A stretch of 64,000 bases of DNA from positions 107,968,682-108,032,681 of the forward strand of contig CM045762.1 in the NCBI GenBank assembly GCA_025200525.1, given 5' to 3'. This document shows, in pieces, positions 1 through 11,988 of this stretch. How positions within the stretch are numbered: the first letter of the stretch is position 1; every line of letters starts with the position of its first letter. The stretch is from Camellia lanceoleosa (lineage: Eukaryota > Streptophyta > Magnoliopsida > Ericales > Theaceae). The position numbers and the translations under genes are program-made. The notes under the pieces are model-generated. The model made no database searches, was not told where the DNA came from, and saw nothing but the letters and a program-made list of their open reading frames with translations.

Positions 1-190
1 TTTGTACACAAATAGCCATGGTATTGTTACCCCCAGGTGAGGGCCACGTGAACATAAGTCGCGGTATTGTTACCCCCAAGCGAGGGCCACATGAACATTA
101 GCCACGGAATTGTTACCCTCGAGAGAGGGCTGCATGCATATTGGCCATGGTATTCTTACCCCCGGGCGAGGGCCACATGAACTAAGGATG
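1..190. repeat. Short tandem repeat inside LTR P (~43-55 bp, about four copies)
   Basis: Four diverged copies of a unit contain GTATTGTTACCCCC followed by GAGGGCCAC and ATGAAC. The array occupies the same part of the LTR as the AGGGCC-rich tandem repeats in the LTRs of elements D (about 21600-21780) and C (about 50640-50990). Confidence 0.7.
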
Positions 191-589
191 CCACAAATAC
201 GTTTCAAGAAAAAAAGAAAAAAGAAAAAAAAACATCATTAATGGTTCATAAAATAGCATTTTAGAAAATAGATCATATCATTTCAGTCATAAAATATTTA
301 AAGACAAACATAGCTTTACAAAGTTGTTACTCACAGATTGCTCCAATAAAAGAAGAGTTGAAATAGTCGGATCAACGATCTATGGTGCGTGACCTACACA
401 AACACATAATGAATACACATTGAAACACATGCTTGGAAAACACATAACTCATTCCTTATCTATCTTGGAGTGTTTCTAATCCTTATCCTCATTATTGTGT
501 CTTAATTAAGGCTGAGGAATGCCTAGGATAAAATGAGGATGCCAAAATATAACTTAAAACACTTAGTCAAATTTTAAAAAAATAGGGCA

Positions 590-945
590 GTTCACTCGAG
601 CGCAACGTTAGTCGTTCGAGTGGTTTGTAAAGTTTGCAAAAGTACGGGTTGCATGATGTTTACGCTCGACGGTCATTTGACGGTCGCTTGAGCCAAGGAT
701 TAAGCAAATAAGGTCTTTGCTCAAGCGCAACTTTGGTTGCTCGAGTGGTCTGCAAAATTTTGTAAAACTTCTGGGAGCAAGAATTTTACGCTCGAGCTTA
801 GACTTCTTCGCTCGAGCGGAGGTACAAATGTAAGGGTGGTTGCTCGAGCACAGGTTCTGCCACTCGAGCCAACCCCCAAACTCTGCAAAAGTACTGGGAG
901 CTCGCATTCTTCGCTCAAGCGCAGACTCCACCGCTTGAGCGGAGA
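590..945. repeat. Cluster of CTCGAGCG-like palindromic words
   Basis: About ten copies of a word close to CGCTCGAGCG (variants CTCAAGCG, GCTTGAGCG, CTCGAGTGG) occur in roughly 350 bases, often in pairs spaced about 30 bases. The word is a palindrome containing CTCGAG. Related clusters lie at similar depth in the LTRs of elements D and C. Confidence 0.7.
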
Positions 946-1933
946 GTGCAAATTCTAGAATTTCCAAATTTGCTTCCCAAATTCAAAACTCAATTTCAAA
1001 GCTTCAAAACATATCCTTTTGGGATAAAACTTGATAAAACATTAAGAAACTCATAGTATATGATGAATTACAAATCATTTCGCAAAATCAAGCCCAAAGT
1101 TTTGCCAATTGTATAAAACAAAACTTGAAACTTCCAAAACATAACGGGCATGAATTGTTATGAACTCTAACCTTCCAAAACATGATCAAATGATATAAAT
1201 TGGCACGCAACTTGATGAATTTCCAAAACCAAGGTGAAAGAATGACATGCATGAGAGAATTACTTGAAATTAACTTCAAAATGTTTAGAATGCACATACA
1301 TACATGATTCCTCTCAAAATTATATATCTAACTTCAATTCTCATACTAATCTACTTAATTTTCTTGAATTCATTCTCATATTGATTCAAACTCATAGTTT
1401 ATTGGTTGAATTCTTACCTTAAGCTTGAGTTCACAAGTGTGGAAGCTTAACTCTCTTGAGTCTTCCTCAATTCCTCCAAATTTTCTCCAATTCTCTTATG
1501 TCCTCAACCCTCTTCTATGTTTTTCCTCTCTCTCACGTTTTGAGCTCAAAAGATGAGGAGATGAAGTTGTAAAATAATGGCCCTAAGTCAATAATTTGCC
1601 TTACGTAGGCTTGATTAAAAAATTTCACTAATGACTAATTAATTGGCTTTATTTATTCTAATTATTTGGTTCCAAATCAAATTTCAATTAATCCTACCAT
1701 AAATTTCTAAAATTTCCAAATAACACATAACCCAAGTTAATTTCATAGTCAGATGCCGATAAGGCCTTCAATTCGCATAATGAAACAAAAACATAGATAG
1801 ATCTTTCTATAACAAACAGATATAAATGTAATTAACATATAACACATGCAATTAACGCAGAATTTCATTTTAATTACTTATTATGCCTTCTTAATTAAAG
1901 ATCATAAGCTAATCACAGGTCGGGATTGTTACA

Positions 1934-2088
1934 AATATATACAAAATACATGCACCTACAATCTCTTCATCAATGAAATAAATAATAATAGAATAAGGAT
2001 AAAGAACAAAAACTAAAGGAAAAAGAAAGACATAAATCTACCACACCCAAAAATCCTTCCTTGTCTGCAATTTTTTTTTTCTCTTCTT

Positions 2089-2140
<52 letters not shown>

Positions 2141-2504
2141 GGCTGCTGCTACTGCTATATATTGTATTGGGCAACATATGGTCCCTACATATATATATCT
2201 AAACAAAAGGCTCTAAATTATTATCTTTTGTTTTATTTTGTTTTCTCTCTCTATTAATTTAAATAAAATTACAACTATTACTAGAACAAAATATACTAAC
2301 TAATTTGTCCCCTATTTTTTTTTAATAATAAATCTTACCTCTAAATTAAAGACTTTCACCATAAATTTATTTTAGGTTTAAAATTAATTAAAAGATCGTT
2401 TAGTAATATTTAATTTGCACCTTAAGATTCACAAGTGAAATAATTGAGGTTTGTAAATTTATTATTATTTAATTATTTATTTCATTTTTATATTCGGGTT
2501 CTCA

Positions 2505-2506
<2 letters not shown>
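1934..2506 (-). mobile_element. 3' LTR fragment of element T1
   Basis: This segment aligns collinearly with 10543-11079, the start of T1's other LTR, up to the shared boundary GGTTCTCACA (minus-strand LTR start TGTGAGAACC). The rest of the LTR lies left of the inserted LTR P, outside the window. Compared with its partner it has gained a 45-base CT tract at 2093-2138. Confidence 0.8.
2093..2138. repeat. (CT)n microsatellite in the T1 3' LTR
   Basis: This is about 23 uninterrupted CT dinucleotides. The corresponding place in the other T1 LTR (about 10690-10725) is only a mixed pyrimidine stretch, so the tract expanded after T1 inserted. Confidence 0.9.
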
Positions 2507-2555
<49 letters not shown>

Positions 2556-2558
2556 TCT
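2507..2558 (-). repeat. (CT)n microsatellite at the polypurine-tract position of T1
   Basis: About 22 CT units lie immediately inside the 3' LTR boundary at 2506. On the element's sense strand (minus) this is a (GA)n run at the place where the polypurine tract must be, so the tract is probably the seed of, or was replaced by, the expanded repeat. Confidence 0.75.
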
Positions 2559-2645
2559 TAAAAGAAAAGTTTCATCCTCGAAACTAATCTAAGTAAATCA
2601 TGAGAATAGATATGGGTACTTCTCGCGTATCTTGTCTTTGCATCC

Positions 2646-5600
2646 TCAAGTCGCCTCTTCAACTAGATGATTATGCCACAATACCTTAACCAATTTAATG
2701 GCCTTTGTATGTAACATTTTCTCTTTCGAATCCAAGATCTGAACAGGCATCTCCTCATATGAAAAATCATCTCCCATTTGAAGTGGCTTATAATCTATGA
2801 CATGCGATGGAATGTGCACATATTTCCTCAGCATAGACACGTGAAACACATTATGCACTCTTGCCAGCCTAGGAGGTAAAGCAATATGGTACGCAACCTC
2901 CTCAACCTTCTCTAATACCTCAAATGGTCTAATGTATCTAGGACTCAACTTTCTTTTCTTTCCAATCCTGCTAACTCCTTTCCAAGGTGATACTTTGAAG
3001 AATACCATATCCTCCACATGAAACTCTAAATCTCTCTTACGATGATTAGTATAACTTTTTTGTCTTTGAGCAATCAATAATCTCTCTCTGATGGTGATAA
3101 TTTTCTATGTAGCATCCTTCACCAAGTCAGGTCCCAACAATTGCCTTTCACTAACCTCATACCAACACAAACGATATCTATACTTCCTCCCACATAAAGC
3201 CTCATAAGGAGCTACTCCCAGACTAGAATAATAACTATTATTATAAGCAAACTCCATGAGCGGGAAATAATCATCCCAATTACATTTCCACTCAAACGCA
3301 CAAGATCTCAACATATCCTCAAGGGTCCGAATAGTCCCCTTTGATTGCTCATCTGTTTGAGGGTGATAAGCTGAAATAAAATTTAAACGAGTACCCATAG
3401 CTGACTGTAACGCACCCCAAAACTTAGAAACAAAATGAGTGTCTTGATCTAACATTATCGACACAAGTGCACCATGCAATCTGACAATCTCCTTCACATA
3501 CAACTGTGCAAATCGAGCTAGAGAATAGTTCATATGTACAACAATAAAATGAGCTCACTTTGTTAGTCTATCAACAATCACCCAAACTTCATCATAATTA
3601 ATATTGGTACGAGGTAATCTACACACAATCCATGGTACTCTGGTATAGGTAAGGCTTGTAGTTTCCCTGCAGGTTTCTGATATTGTGCCTTAACCTGTTG
3701 ACATACCAAACACTATGCCACAAATTTTGCAATATCTCTCTTCATACCATTTCACCAAAAATGTTCATGAAGATCCTGATACATCTTGGTGCTTCCATGA
3801 TGAATGTTGTAACTAGAAATATGCGCCTCCATCATAATCTCTTTCCTTAAATCACCACTAGCAGGAACACAAACTCTGCTATGGAATCTAAGCAAACCAT
3901 CATCATTAACCACAAAGTCAACATGCTTACCCTCTGTCATCTCTCATTTAATACGTTCACACTGGAGGTCAATCTCTTGAGCTAAACGAATTTGTTCTCT
4001 CAAAATCGGCGAAACTGTCAATTGACTACAATAAGCCCTATCACTAAGTGTAACAACCTCAAGCCTCAAACGTCTCATGTCTTCCACCAAACAACGCTCA
4101 ATAAACAAAACAACTATATCTCCAACTATGACTTTTCTACTCAAGGCATCTGCCACCATATTTGCCTTCCTTGGATGATATAAAATATTCAAATCGTAAT
4201 GTTTTAACAACTCAAGCCACCTTCTTTGCCTCAAATTTAGTTCCTTCTATGTGAAAATATACTTCAAACTCTTATAATCAGTGTAAATCTCACATGACTC
4301 TCCATACAAATAATATCGGCAGATCTTAAGAGAAAAAATCACTGCTACTAACTCTAAGTCATACATAGGATAGTTTCTCTCATGTACTTTCAACTGTCGT
4401 GATGCATAAGCAATCACCTTCCTATGCTGCATAAGCACACATCCTAAACCCTGTTGTGAAGCATCATTATAAATCAAAAAACCCCCCTCATCTGTAGGTA
4501 AGGTAAATATTGAAGCTAATGTCAACCTCTGTATAAACTCTTGGAAGCTACACTCACAATCATCATTCCATTCAAACTTTACCCCTTTCCTAGTGAGATT
4601 GGTAAGTGGCAAAGCAATATGGGAGAATCCTTCCACAAACCATTTGTAATATCGTGCAAACCCTAGAAAGCTGTGTACCTCTGTCACAGAAATAGGTCAT
4701 GGCCAATCAACAATTGTCGCCACTTCGTGCTATCCACAGATACCCTATCATTACTCACCACATAACCCAAAAAGGATACACTACTCAACTAGAATTCACA
4801 GTTCTTAAATTTTGCATATAGTCTCTTCTCCCAAACGATTTGAAGTACTATCCTCAAATGCTGTTCATGCTCCTCCTTACTCAAATGAATTAGGATGTCA
4901 TTAATAAACACCACCACAAATTTATCTAGCTTGGGTTTAAATACTCTATTCATTAAATCTATGCACAAGGCTGGTGCATTTGTAATACCGAAAGGCATCA
5001 CTCAGAACTCATAATGCCTATAACGAGTTCTAAAAGCTGTCTTAGGAACATCCTCATCCCTTACCTTCAACTAGTGATAGCCTGACCTCAAGTCAATCTT
5101 AGAGAATACCTGAGCTCCCTGCAATTGGTCAAATTGGTCACACATGCATGGCAAAAGATAACTATTCTTCCCTATGACTTTGTTCAGTTCCCTATAGTCA
5201 ATACACAACATCATAGACCCATCATTCTTCTTCACAAACGACACAAGTGCTCCCCATGGTGAAACACTAGGCCTAATAAAACCTTTGACTAACAATTCCT
5301 GCAGCTGAGTTTGTAACTCCCTTAACCCCAACGGTGCCATTCTATAGGGAACTTTAGAAATAAGTGTTGTGTCAGGGACCAAGTTAATGGAAAATTCCAC
5401 CTCATGATCTGGAGGAAGTCCAGGTAGATCCTCTGGAAAAACATCAACAAATTCCCTCACTGCAGACAACTTTTCTACCTTTAACTCTGGCTGTTCAATA
5501 CTCACCACACAAGCTAAGTAACCATGACACCCTTTTATCAACATTTGGTTAGCTTGAAGGGAAGAAATAAAACAAATAGATGATGCTTTCCTATTTCCTT

Positions 5601-5860
5601 GAAAGAAAAACTCATGTTGTCCTGACATAGCAAAAGCTGCCATCTTTCTAAAACAATCAATGGAGGCAAGATGCTTTATCAACTAATCCATCCTCGAAAT
5701 CACGTCAAAATCCTTCATCTATAAGGAAATCAAATCCATTGGAATAAGTCCTACCATCCAAGTCTACCTCACAAGATCTACAAACATCTCCTAATACATT
5801 GTTTCTCCTAACAGAGTAGATACGATAATACATGCATCCAAAGTCTCATAAGGAATAGAC
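2646..5860 (-). pseudogene. Degenerate Tekay-type pol (PR remnant, RT, RNase H, INT, chromodomain) of T1
   Basis: Minus-strand fragments in order are a protease tail (about 5860-5640; FDVI and DW remnant), reverse transcriptase (5420-4780), RNase H (4560-4250), integrase (about 3940-2950) and a C-terminal chromodomain (2830-2646; SYEEMPVQILD). The polyprotein is broken by many in-frame stops and frameshifts. Catalytic sites are also damaged: the RT box reads FINDIL instead of FIDDIL, and the integrase glutamate in the QSERTI box is lysine (QSKGTI). RNase H keeps an NDAS box. Only about 180 bases separate the protease remnant from the primer-binding site, so gag and the N-terminal half of the protease have been deleted. 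The element is dead. The lineage call rests on the Tekay-like C-terminal domain and the iMet primer site. Confidence 0.9.
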
Positions 5861-6027
5861 AATCTGTGTAGATATCCAGGTGCCAACTCTTAACCTTCAA
5901 ACTGAAATCAAGCAAGATTCAACACAAGTTTAAACAAAACTGACTCAATCACACACTACTAAGGACTATAAGGACTCAGACCTCGTCTAAATGATGAAAT
6001 GCAAGATACGTAACTCGATAAACTATA

Positions 6028-6039
6028 GCTCTAATACCA
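6028..6039 (-). other. Primer-binding site of T1 (iMet tRNA type, one mismatch)
   Basis: The minus strand reads TGGTATTAGAGC a few bases inside the 5' LTR end (TGTGACA, 6044-6050 on the complement). The canonical plant initiator-Met site is TGGTATCAGAGC; one C to T change is seen. Confidence 0.85.
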
Positions 6040-6767
6040 CAATTGTCACACCCCAAATCTAGGCATGACTGACCATGGCCCATAGGGACTTAGCCCAAGG
6101 CACACAAAAGCCTAAACACGAACCCAATATCACAAAGAATAAATGTAACAATAGTCCAATAATAAATAAACCAAAACTCAATGCAGTGGCATGCCACAAG
6201 TATAAATGATATAACCAGCCATAACCATCTTCCAAAAATAGACTAAATGGAATACAAACTACCCACAAAATAAAATAATTCTAAATAGAACCCAACCACA
6301 ATGTATGTACAAAACCGACATAACAAGCTAAAACAAAATAAATGAATGTCCTCGAGGCCCAAGTAATAGAGTCCTCGTTATGCCATGAGTCCACTCTATG
6401 TCCTTCTATCACCTGGAAATGATAAACAACTATGTCAGCAAATTGTTCAGTGAGTAGAAGCATGCATAGTATATACAGTTTTGAAAATAGGGCTCAATTC
6501 CAAAATAAGATATATATCACAAAACTAGATTTGCATACAGTTTTGATGAAGACAATCTATTTCAAAAAGAAAGTTTCACAGTTCGACAGTTAAAATACTC
6601 ATGTCTCTCAAGAACATAATAAATGACATTCTCCACTTAAAACAGATTACAACATGAACACCAATAATGTTTTGGTTACGAAGAATAACAAGTAACACGC
6701 CACAAAGTTCTATAGACAATAAGCCTGTTAGATCCAATATTGAACCAAGAGTCATCCTCGGGGTAGC

Positions 6768-9401
6768 TGTCACGACCTAAACCCGCCCCTAAAAGTTTGG
6801 TCCATGACCGGCCTGTACTTAGGCCTCAAAACAAAATTTCAAAATAATATTTATTCAAATACGGGGCCTTAAGCAGAAGCAAATATCAAAAATAATAACA
6901 GAACGTTCATTGAGCAGTGCTTAAATGCCAGGATCTTAAACATTGTATCATATATATAAATGCCACGCACGCAGGTCATGTAAATATAGTCCAAGTCATA
7001 TAGGTATAGGCAAAAGTTCACAACCCAAAATTAACATATGAACCTAACGTGCAACACAAGCCATCATAGCCTGAACAAAATAAGCTTGGTAACTTATACT
7101 ATGTGTCTACACAGAGACACTTCTCGGGTGGCTTGACAAAGAGGTAGACATCGGTACAAACTCTAGTGTTGATCCTGGATGGCTCACCTACATATATATA
7201 AAATGAAAGAGTGAGCTAATGCCCAGTGAGTAATATTAAGGTAAAGATGTTAATGAATGATGTCCTCAACATTAAGAAAACATATTTCACAATTCTGAAC
7301 TTTGACGTAAATCTTGTTAAAATAAACATTATTGTATCACAATCCATGCTTTCTCAAATGGAATGTATATTTGAAATCATCACAAAACATTTTGCGTGGT
7401 ACGTGATTACGAGAATCACACTTCAAAATAGGACATCCATTCATGCATATCAAATAATGTTTCGTAAACATAGGTCATATAACGATGTAAAACCATTCAT
7501 GTTTATATCATAGTTTCAGAACGACCTCGGGTCCACGTATAACAAAATGGCCTCGGGCCCAATCATATATCAAACGACCTTAGGTTGAAACGTATCATAT
7601 CGTATCACCATATCTGATCATGGAGTAGATGGAACATCGACACGTCTCCATCTCTCCTTGTGCCCAATTAATGTATGTATGGACCCAAGAGGTGTCTCGT
7701 ACGAACCCTAGAGGTGACTCACACTGTAGCACTTAGTTCCGTACAACACTTTGTTCCATACCAAAATGATTAGGTATTAAAGACCAAACAATTCATATCA
7801 TGCCATAGCATAAGTGGAACAGATAAACAGAAAGGCCTTGGGCCCACCATATCATATTATAAACAATTCACATTTCTTATTCATGGCTCATTTTACTTTT
7901 CTTGGAAACTTGTGTATTTTAACAAAATACGGCATTTAGAGAATCATGTCACACATTAACAAAATACGATATTTAGAGAATCATGTCACACATTAGTCAA
8001 AATAGATAATGAAAAACATATCTTTACTATACTATTACTCACAGTGATGGGCTGTCGATAGGAGTTGGAAGATGTCATCGTCTTGACCTGCAACCACAAT
8101 TACATAATGTAACATGTGAATATAACCGATATGTTGGTTCTAAACTCATTATTCCTCAATAGGTCATAATCCGTGTGTAGGAAAATACGAGAAAATGAAA
8201 GGAAAATGGTTTAGAAGAAGAAATGGTATAAAACCAGTAGACAGAAAGTGTATAACCTTCACTAATTTGAGTATATTTATTTGTGTACTTAGAATTTGGG
8301 TGTGAGACTACTAGCATTGGAAACTAGACTTCTGGGGCTTGAATTTAGGCTCAAGAATCACTTGAAACGGAGTCCGGATGCAAGAGATATGTTTATTTGA
8401 AGTTGGCACGCAGGGACAAGGTGCCTTTATTTCAAAATCATTTTTGGTGCTGGAAGGGGACTGCCACACATGCGGGAAGCCCTGCCGCATGTGCGGCTCT
8501 GGGCAAATTCTGCTGTCCGAAAATGTTTGATGGCTCTAACACTTGTTTTTCTATTTTCTAAGCTTGGTTTCAACTCTAATCACCCAAAAACATGTAAAAT
8601 TACCCCCCCCCCCCCCCACAACGTGATAAACTAACATTATTCAAGTGTAATTTCATCTAAAACAAATCAATCTTTGTCTCAAGTTCAAGATCAATGTTTC
8701 ATCTTTCATAATCTTAAAGTTCCCAAACATAACCCACAAACACACTTGATCCTTTCAAAATCTTATTATATGGACAATCTAGAGTTCATTCATATGGTAA
8801 TCATAAGGTTGAGCTCCAACCATAAACAAAATCATAGGACCCAAGTTCTAATTTCTTAAAATGAGCTCAATTAAATACATACATAAAACCCCTAACCCAA
8901 ATGGGTTTCAAATCTTCCAATATCATTATGATTTCATGAAATTGATGCATTAAACATAAGGATTCAAGATTGATTTCCATGCCTTAGTTCAATCTTGGCC
9001 TTTCTCTTAGCTCTCTTCAATTTCCCAAGCTTCCATGGTTGATCTTCTTCCTCTCTCTTCAATTTATCTTCAAACCCCCATGAATGTTGAGCTCTCTCTC
9101 TCTCTCTTAGAGAAGCTTGTCTCTCTTTTGCCCTCTCTTTCTATCGGTTCTCTCTCTCTCTCCCTTAGATAGTTTGGACTCCAAGTGATAAGTTCAACTG
9201 ATGTCATATATATATATAATATAAATAAGCTTATCTCAAATACGGAGAGCCAAATGCACCCTTACGAATCGTACAAAATCAAATTTCAATTAACCTTCCC
9301 AAGTCACCTCAGCTAGCCCAGGTCTTTTCCTTACAATCGTTGAGCACTAGACTCATCACAGCCCTACCCAGATATGTTCCCTAGTGGCCAGAGTCATCAC
9401 A
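6768..9401 (-). mobile_element. Nested Tekay-type LTR (S), probably solo, within the T1 5' LTR
   Basis: The left end (TGTCACGACC, with CCCCTAAAAGTTTGG just inside) is the reverse complement of the 3' end of element C's LTR (ending TCATGACA). The interior has TGGCCTCGGGCCCA-type repeats near 7515-7620 and 7840 that match C's LTR repeats in reverse. The right end is uncertain: GAGTCATCACA at 9401 or ACTCATCACA at 9360 would both give a TGTGATGA start on the minus strand. Neither gives a clear target duplication with the left flank GTAGC. No primer site or polypurine tract is seen at either edge, which favours a solo LTR. It holds no gene. It includes a run of 15 C at 8603-8617. Confidence 0.6.
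8603..8617. repeat. Poly-C run (15 C)
   Basis: An uninterrupted run of 15 cytosines lies inside LTR S. The exact length may be unreliable because homopolymers are error-prone. Confidence 0.9.
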
Positions 9402-11079
9402 CACAGTGGAATTAATTCCCTGGACTTTTATATACGGATGGTCCCAATAATCAATACAATTCATTTTCGCAAAACATGGTAATTCACCATTATAAACATG
9501 AGACCATTACAAATAGTTTATAGTATGCCAAGTTTACATATATTTCAGAAATAATTTAATTTCATTGATACTATAATAATTTATCAAAACAGTTTAGTTC
9601 TAAAATAACAATTTAATTTTCCAACAGTTCAGGATTGGGAAACATTTTTGAAAATATGTAGCAACCAACTGCTCACCTGAACATGGTATAATATAATCCT
9701 CAAACTAAAAAGAAAGGTCCAACTAGTGCCCTGTACCAAGTACGAAAACTACATGTCACTAGTAACTCACAAATACTAAAAAGAATAAGAAACTAAGTAA
9801 CCCCAAACTAAATCACACTATTACGGCTCAACCCAACTCACCTTTACTATTAAATAATACCTAAGTTCATGTTCTGCAAGGTCTAAAATTACCCAAGACA
9901 TGGGTTCAGATTGAAAATTAATTAAAAGTAACTTTAGGATAAAATAAAATTTTAAACAAGTTTTTCCAATCCATTTGCTAACTTTGAAAATTAAAAACCC
10001 ACTCAACACCGTTCGAAAATTCCAAAACCCTCTAGATATCAACTAATATATCCGAAGTTTCAAACGCACATGGTTTCGCTTGTTTTTCTTATCAAAAGAA
10101 TCAGTTACAATTAATTATATCCAAACAGGTCGCATTCTACAGCACTCTAAAGAAATTAAAGGTTCTCTTAGTATACCCAACCAATCAACGCAATGCCAAA
10201 AAGGTAATAAACTAGACTTGTAATGGTTCTAATGGTGCTGATTTGATAATTTTGGGATTTATACCCAAAGAGAATGACACTCCCAAAGTTATTGTTTTAT
10301 ACTAGTTTTCGAGATAGATTTGAACGCGTCGGTTTATATAGATATTGACTCCCAAAAATTATAAGAAAATTCTAGTATGAAATTCAATATGTAGTTAGAT
10401 TACTGTAAAAATCTTAGCATCAAATTCATCCGTTTAATATGGTTTCTAAATTTCTAAAGTTTGCGATTTTGTACAGAATTTTTGAATAAGAATTACACCC
10501 ATTCTTTATACATGAATTTAGCTTCTCAGATTTCTTAACAGTATATATATACAAAATACATACACCTACAATCTCTCCATCAATGAATTAAATAATAAGA
10601 GAATAAGGATAAAGAACAAAAACAAAAGGAAGAAGAAAGATAGAGACCTACCACACACCCAAAAATCCTTCCTTGTTTGCAACTTTTTTTTTTTTTCTCA
10701 TTTTCTCTCAACCTCTTTCTCCCGTGGCTGCTGCTGCTGCTGCTACTATATATTGTATTAGGCAACCTAGTGTTCCTATATATATATATCTAAACAAAAG
10801 TCTTTAAATTATTGTCTTTTTTTTTTTTTTTTTTCTCTCTCCATTAATTTAAATAAAATACAACTATTACTAGATCAAAATATACTAACTAATTTGTCCC
10901 TTATTTTTTTTTTAAAATAATAAATCTTACCTCTAAATTAAAGACTTTCACCATAAATTTATTTTAAGTTTAAAATTAATTAAAATATTGTTCAGTAATA
11001 TTTAATTTGCACCTTAAGATTCACAAGAAAATTATTATTATTTAATTACTTATTTTATTTTTATATTCAGGTTCTCACA

Positions 11080-11988
11080 AGATTCGTCCATACAGAAACT
11101 GATATGTACTACTGTATTGTGCATAATCATTGAACACAAAGTCAACCTATTTTTAAGCCTATTCTGCCCGCTTTGGTTTTGGTATTGCCACCTTTTGCAC
11201 GACATCCCCACATTTGTAGAATTTATATGAAGGTTTTTGGCCTTTTAAAAAATTCATACAAGGTCTTTAACCAATTCCTTGTGCCATAATGATTATGAAA
11301 CTTTCAAAATCATATCACAGAAAATATATTCACAGACTATCATCAACCAAATTAGGTCTTTCTCGAATTAAGACACCAAAACATATTTGGTCCGACTTAT
11401 CACTCTGAAGCCAATAGCCTTACTATTAGGAAACACGGATTCAGTGTTCAATAGTCTACTATTCATAACTGCATAACATGGCTAGTAGTCTTATCACTAA
11501 GAATCACTAATTTCTCATCATGTGGTCTGTAGAATTTTCAATACTAGGAATCACAATGTTTTGACTTGTGATCAATAGTCACTTTACTGCTAGGAATCAC
11601 AATGTCTTAACATACGATCAGTAGACTCTTTCATTACTAGGAATCATCATGTCTTCACATATAATCAGTAAACTCTTTTACTATTAGGAACCATTATGTC
11701 TTAACATATGATCAATAATCTATTTACTACGAGGAACCACAATCTCATAACTGTGTAGCCAATGGTCTAACACCACCTATGAACCACAAGTTTCCTATCT
11801 CTGTGATCAGTGATCTTGCACTTACTAGGAGCCACCAATTTAAGAATATATTCAGAATTATAAAAATTCAAAAAATACATTCATCTACCCTAACAGGTTG
11901 TCTCATCTTTGCTTTCAAGCAAAATCACATAACAATCATACATGCTATAATTGATACAAGTATGACATACTAATTGCCTATGATTAAT
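11080..11988. other. Unassigned stretch between T1 and element A
   Basis: This is AT-rich DNA without a recognisable gene. Its right half carries a short tandem repeat (see 11420-11860). It may be the residue of a further LTR into which T1 inserted, but no boundary supports that. Confidence 0.5.
11420..11860. repeat. ~46-bp diverged tandem repeat
   Basis: Units contain AGGAATCAC, ATGTCTTAACATA and GATCAGTAGTCT-like words. The word AGGAAYCA recurs near 11590, 11636, 11683 and 11729, a spacing of 46-47 bases, with weaker copies on both sides. Eight to nine copies are visible by eye. Confidence 0.7.

Larger units (their letters stand above)
1..1933 (-). mobile_element. Partial LTR of a Tekay-like Ty3/gypsy element (P), cut by the window edge
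   Basis: Read on the minus strand, this stretch begins at 1933 with TGTAACAATCCCGACC, a typical start for LTRs of the Tekay/Del lineage (compare the LTR starts at 20185 and 49291). It runs off the left edge of the window. It carries the same internal landmarks as the other Tekay LTRs here: a cluster of CTCGAGCG-type words (about 590-945) and short tandem repeats containing AGGGCC (1-190). It interrupts the 3' LTR of T1, because sequence matching T1's other LTR resumes at about 1934. Whether it is a solo LTR or one end of a full element cannot be seen. No coding sequence was recognised; the short ORFs at 608-967 lie in the CTCGAGCG cluster. Confidence 0.65.
6044..11079 (-). mobile_element. 5' LTR of element T1, containing nested LTR S
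   Basis: Minus-strand boundaries are TGTGAGAACC at 11079 and GGTGTGACA at 6044, next to the primer site. The right 540 bases match the 3' LTR fragment at 1934-2506. Without the nested LTR at about 6768-9401 it would be about 2.4 kb, usual for the Tekay lineage. No gene is present; short ORFs in it have no recognisable product. The right flank is AGATT (11080-11084); the matching left target duplication would lie outside the window. Confidence 0.8.

Noticed and set aside
1970..2206. ORF rich in Arg-Glu repeats on minus
   Set aside because: It is the translation of the (CT)n microsatellite in an LTR. The same applies to 54211-54438.
6768..9401. A complete retrotransposon at this place
   Set aside because: No gag, pol, primer site or polypurine tract in the interval; only LTR-type sequence.
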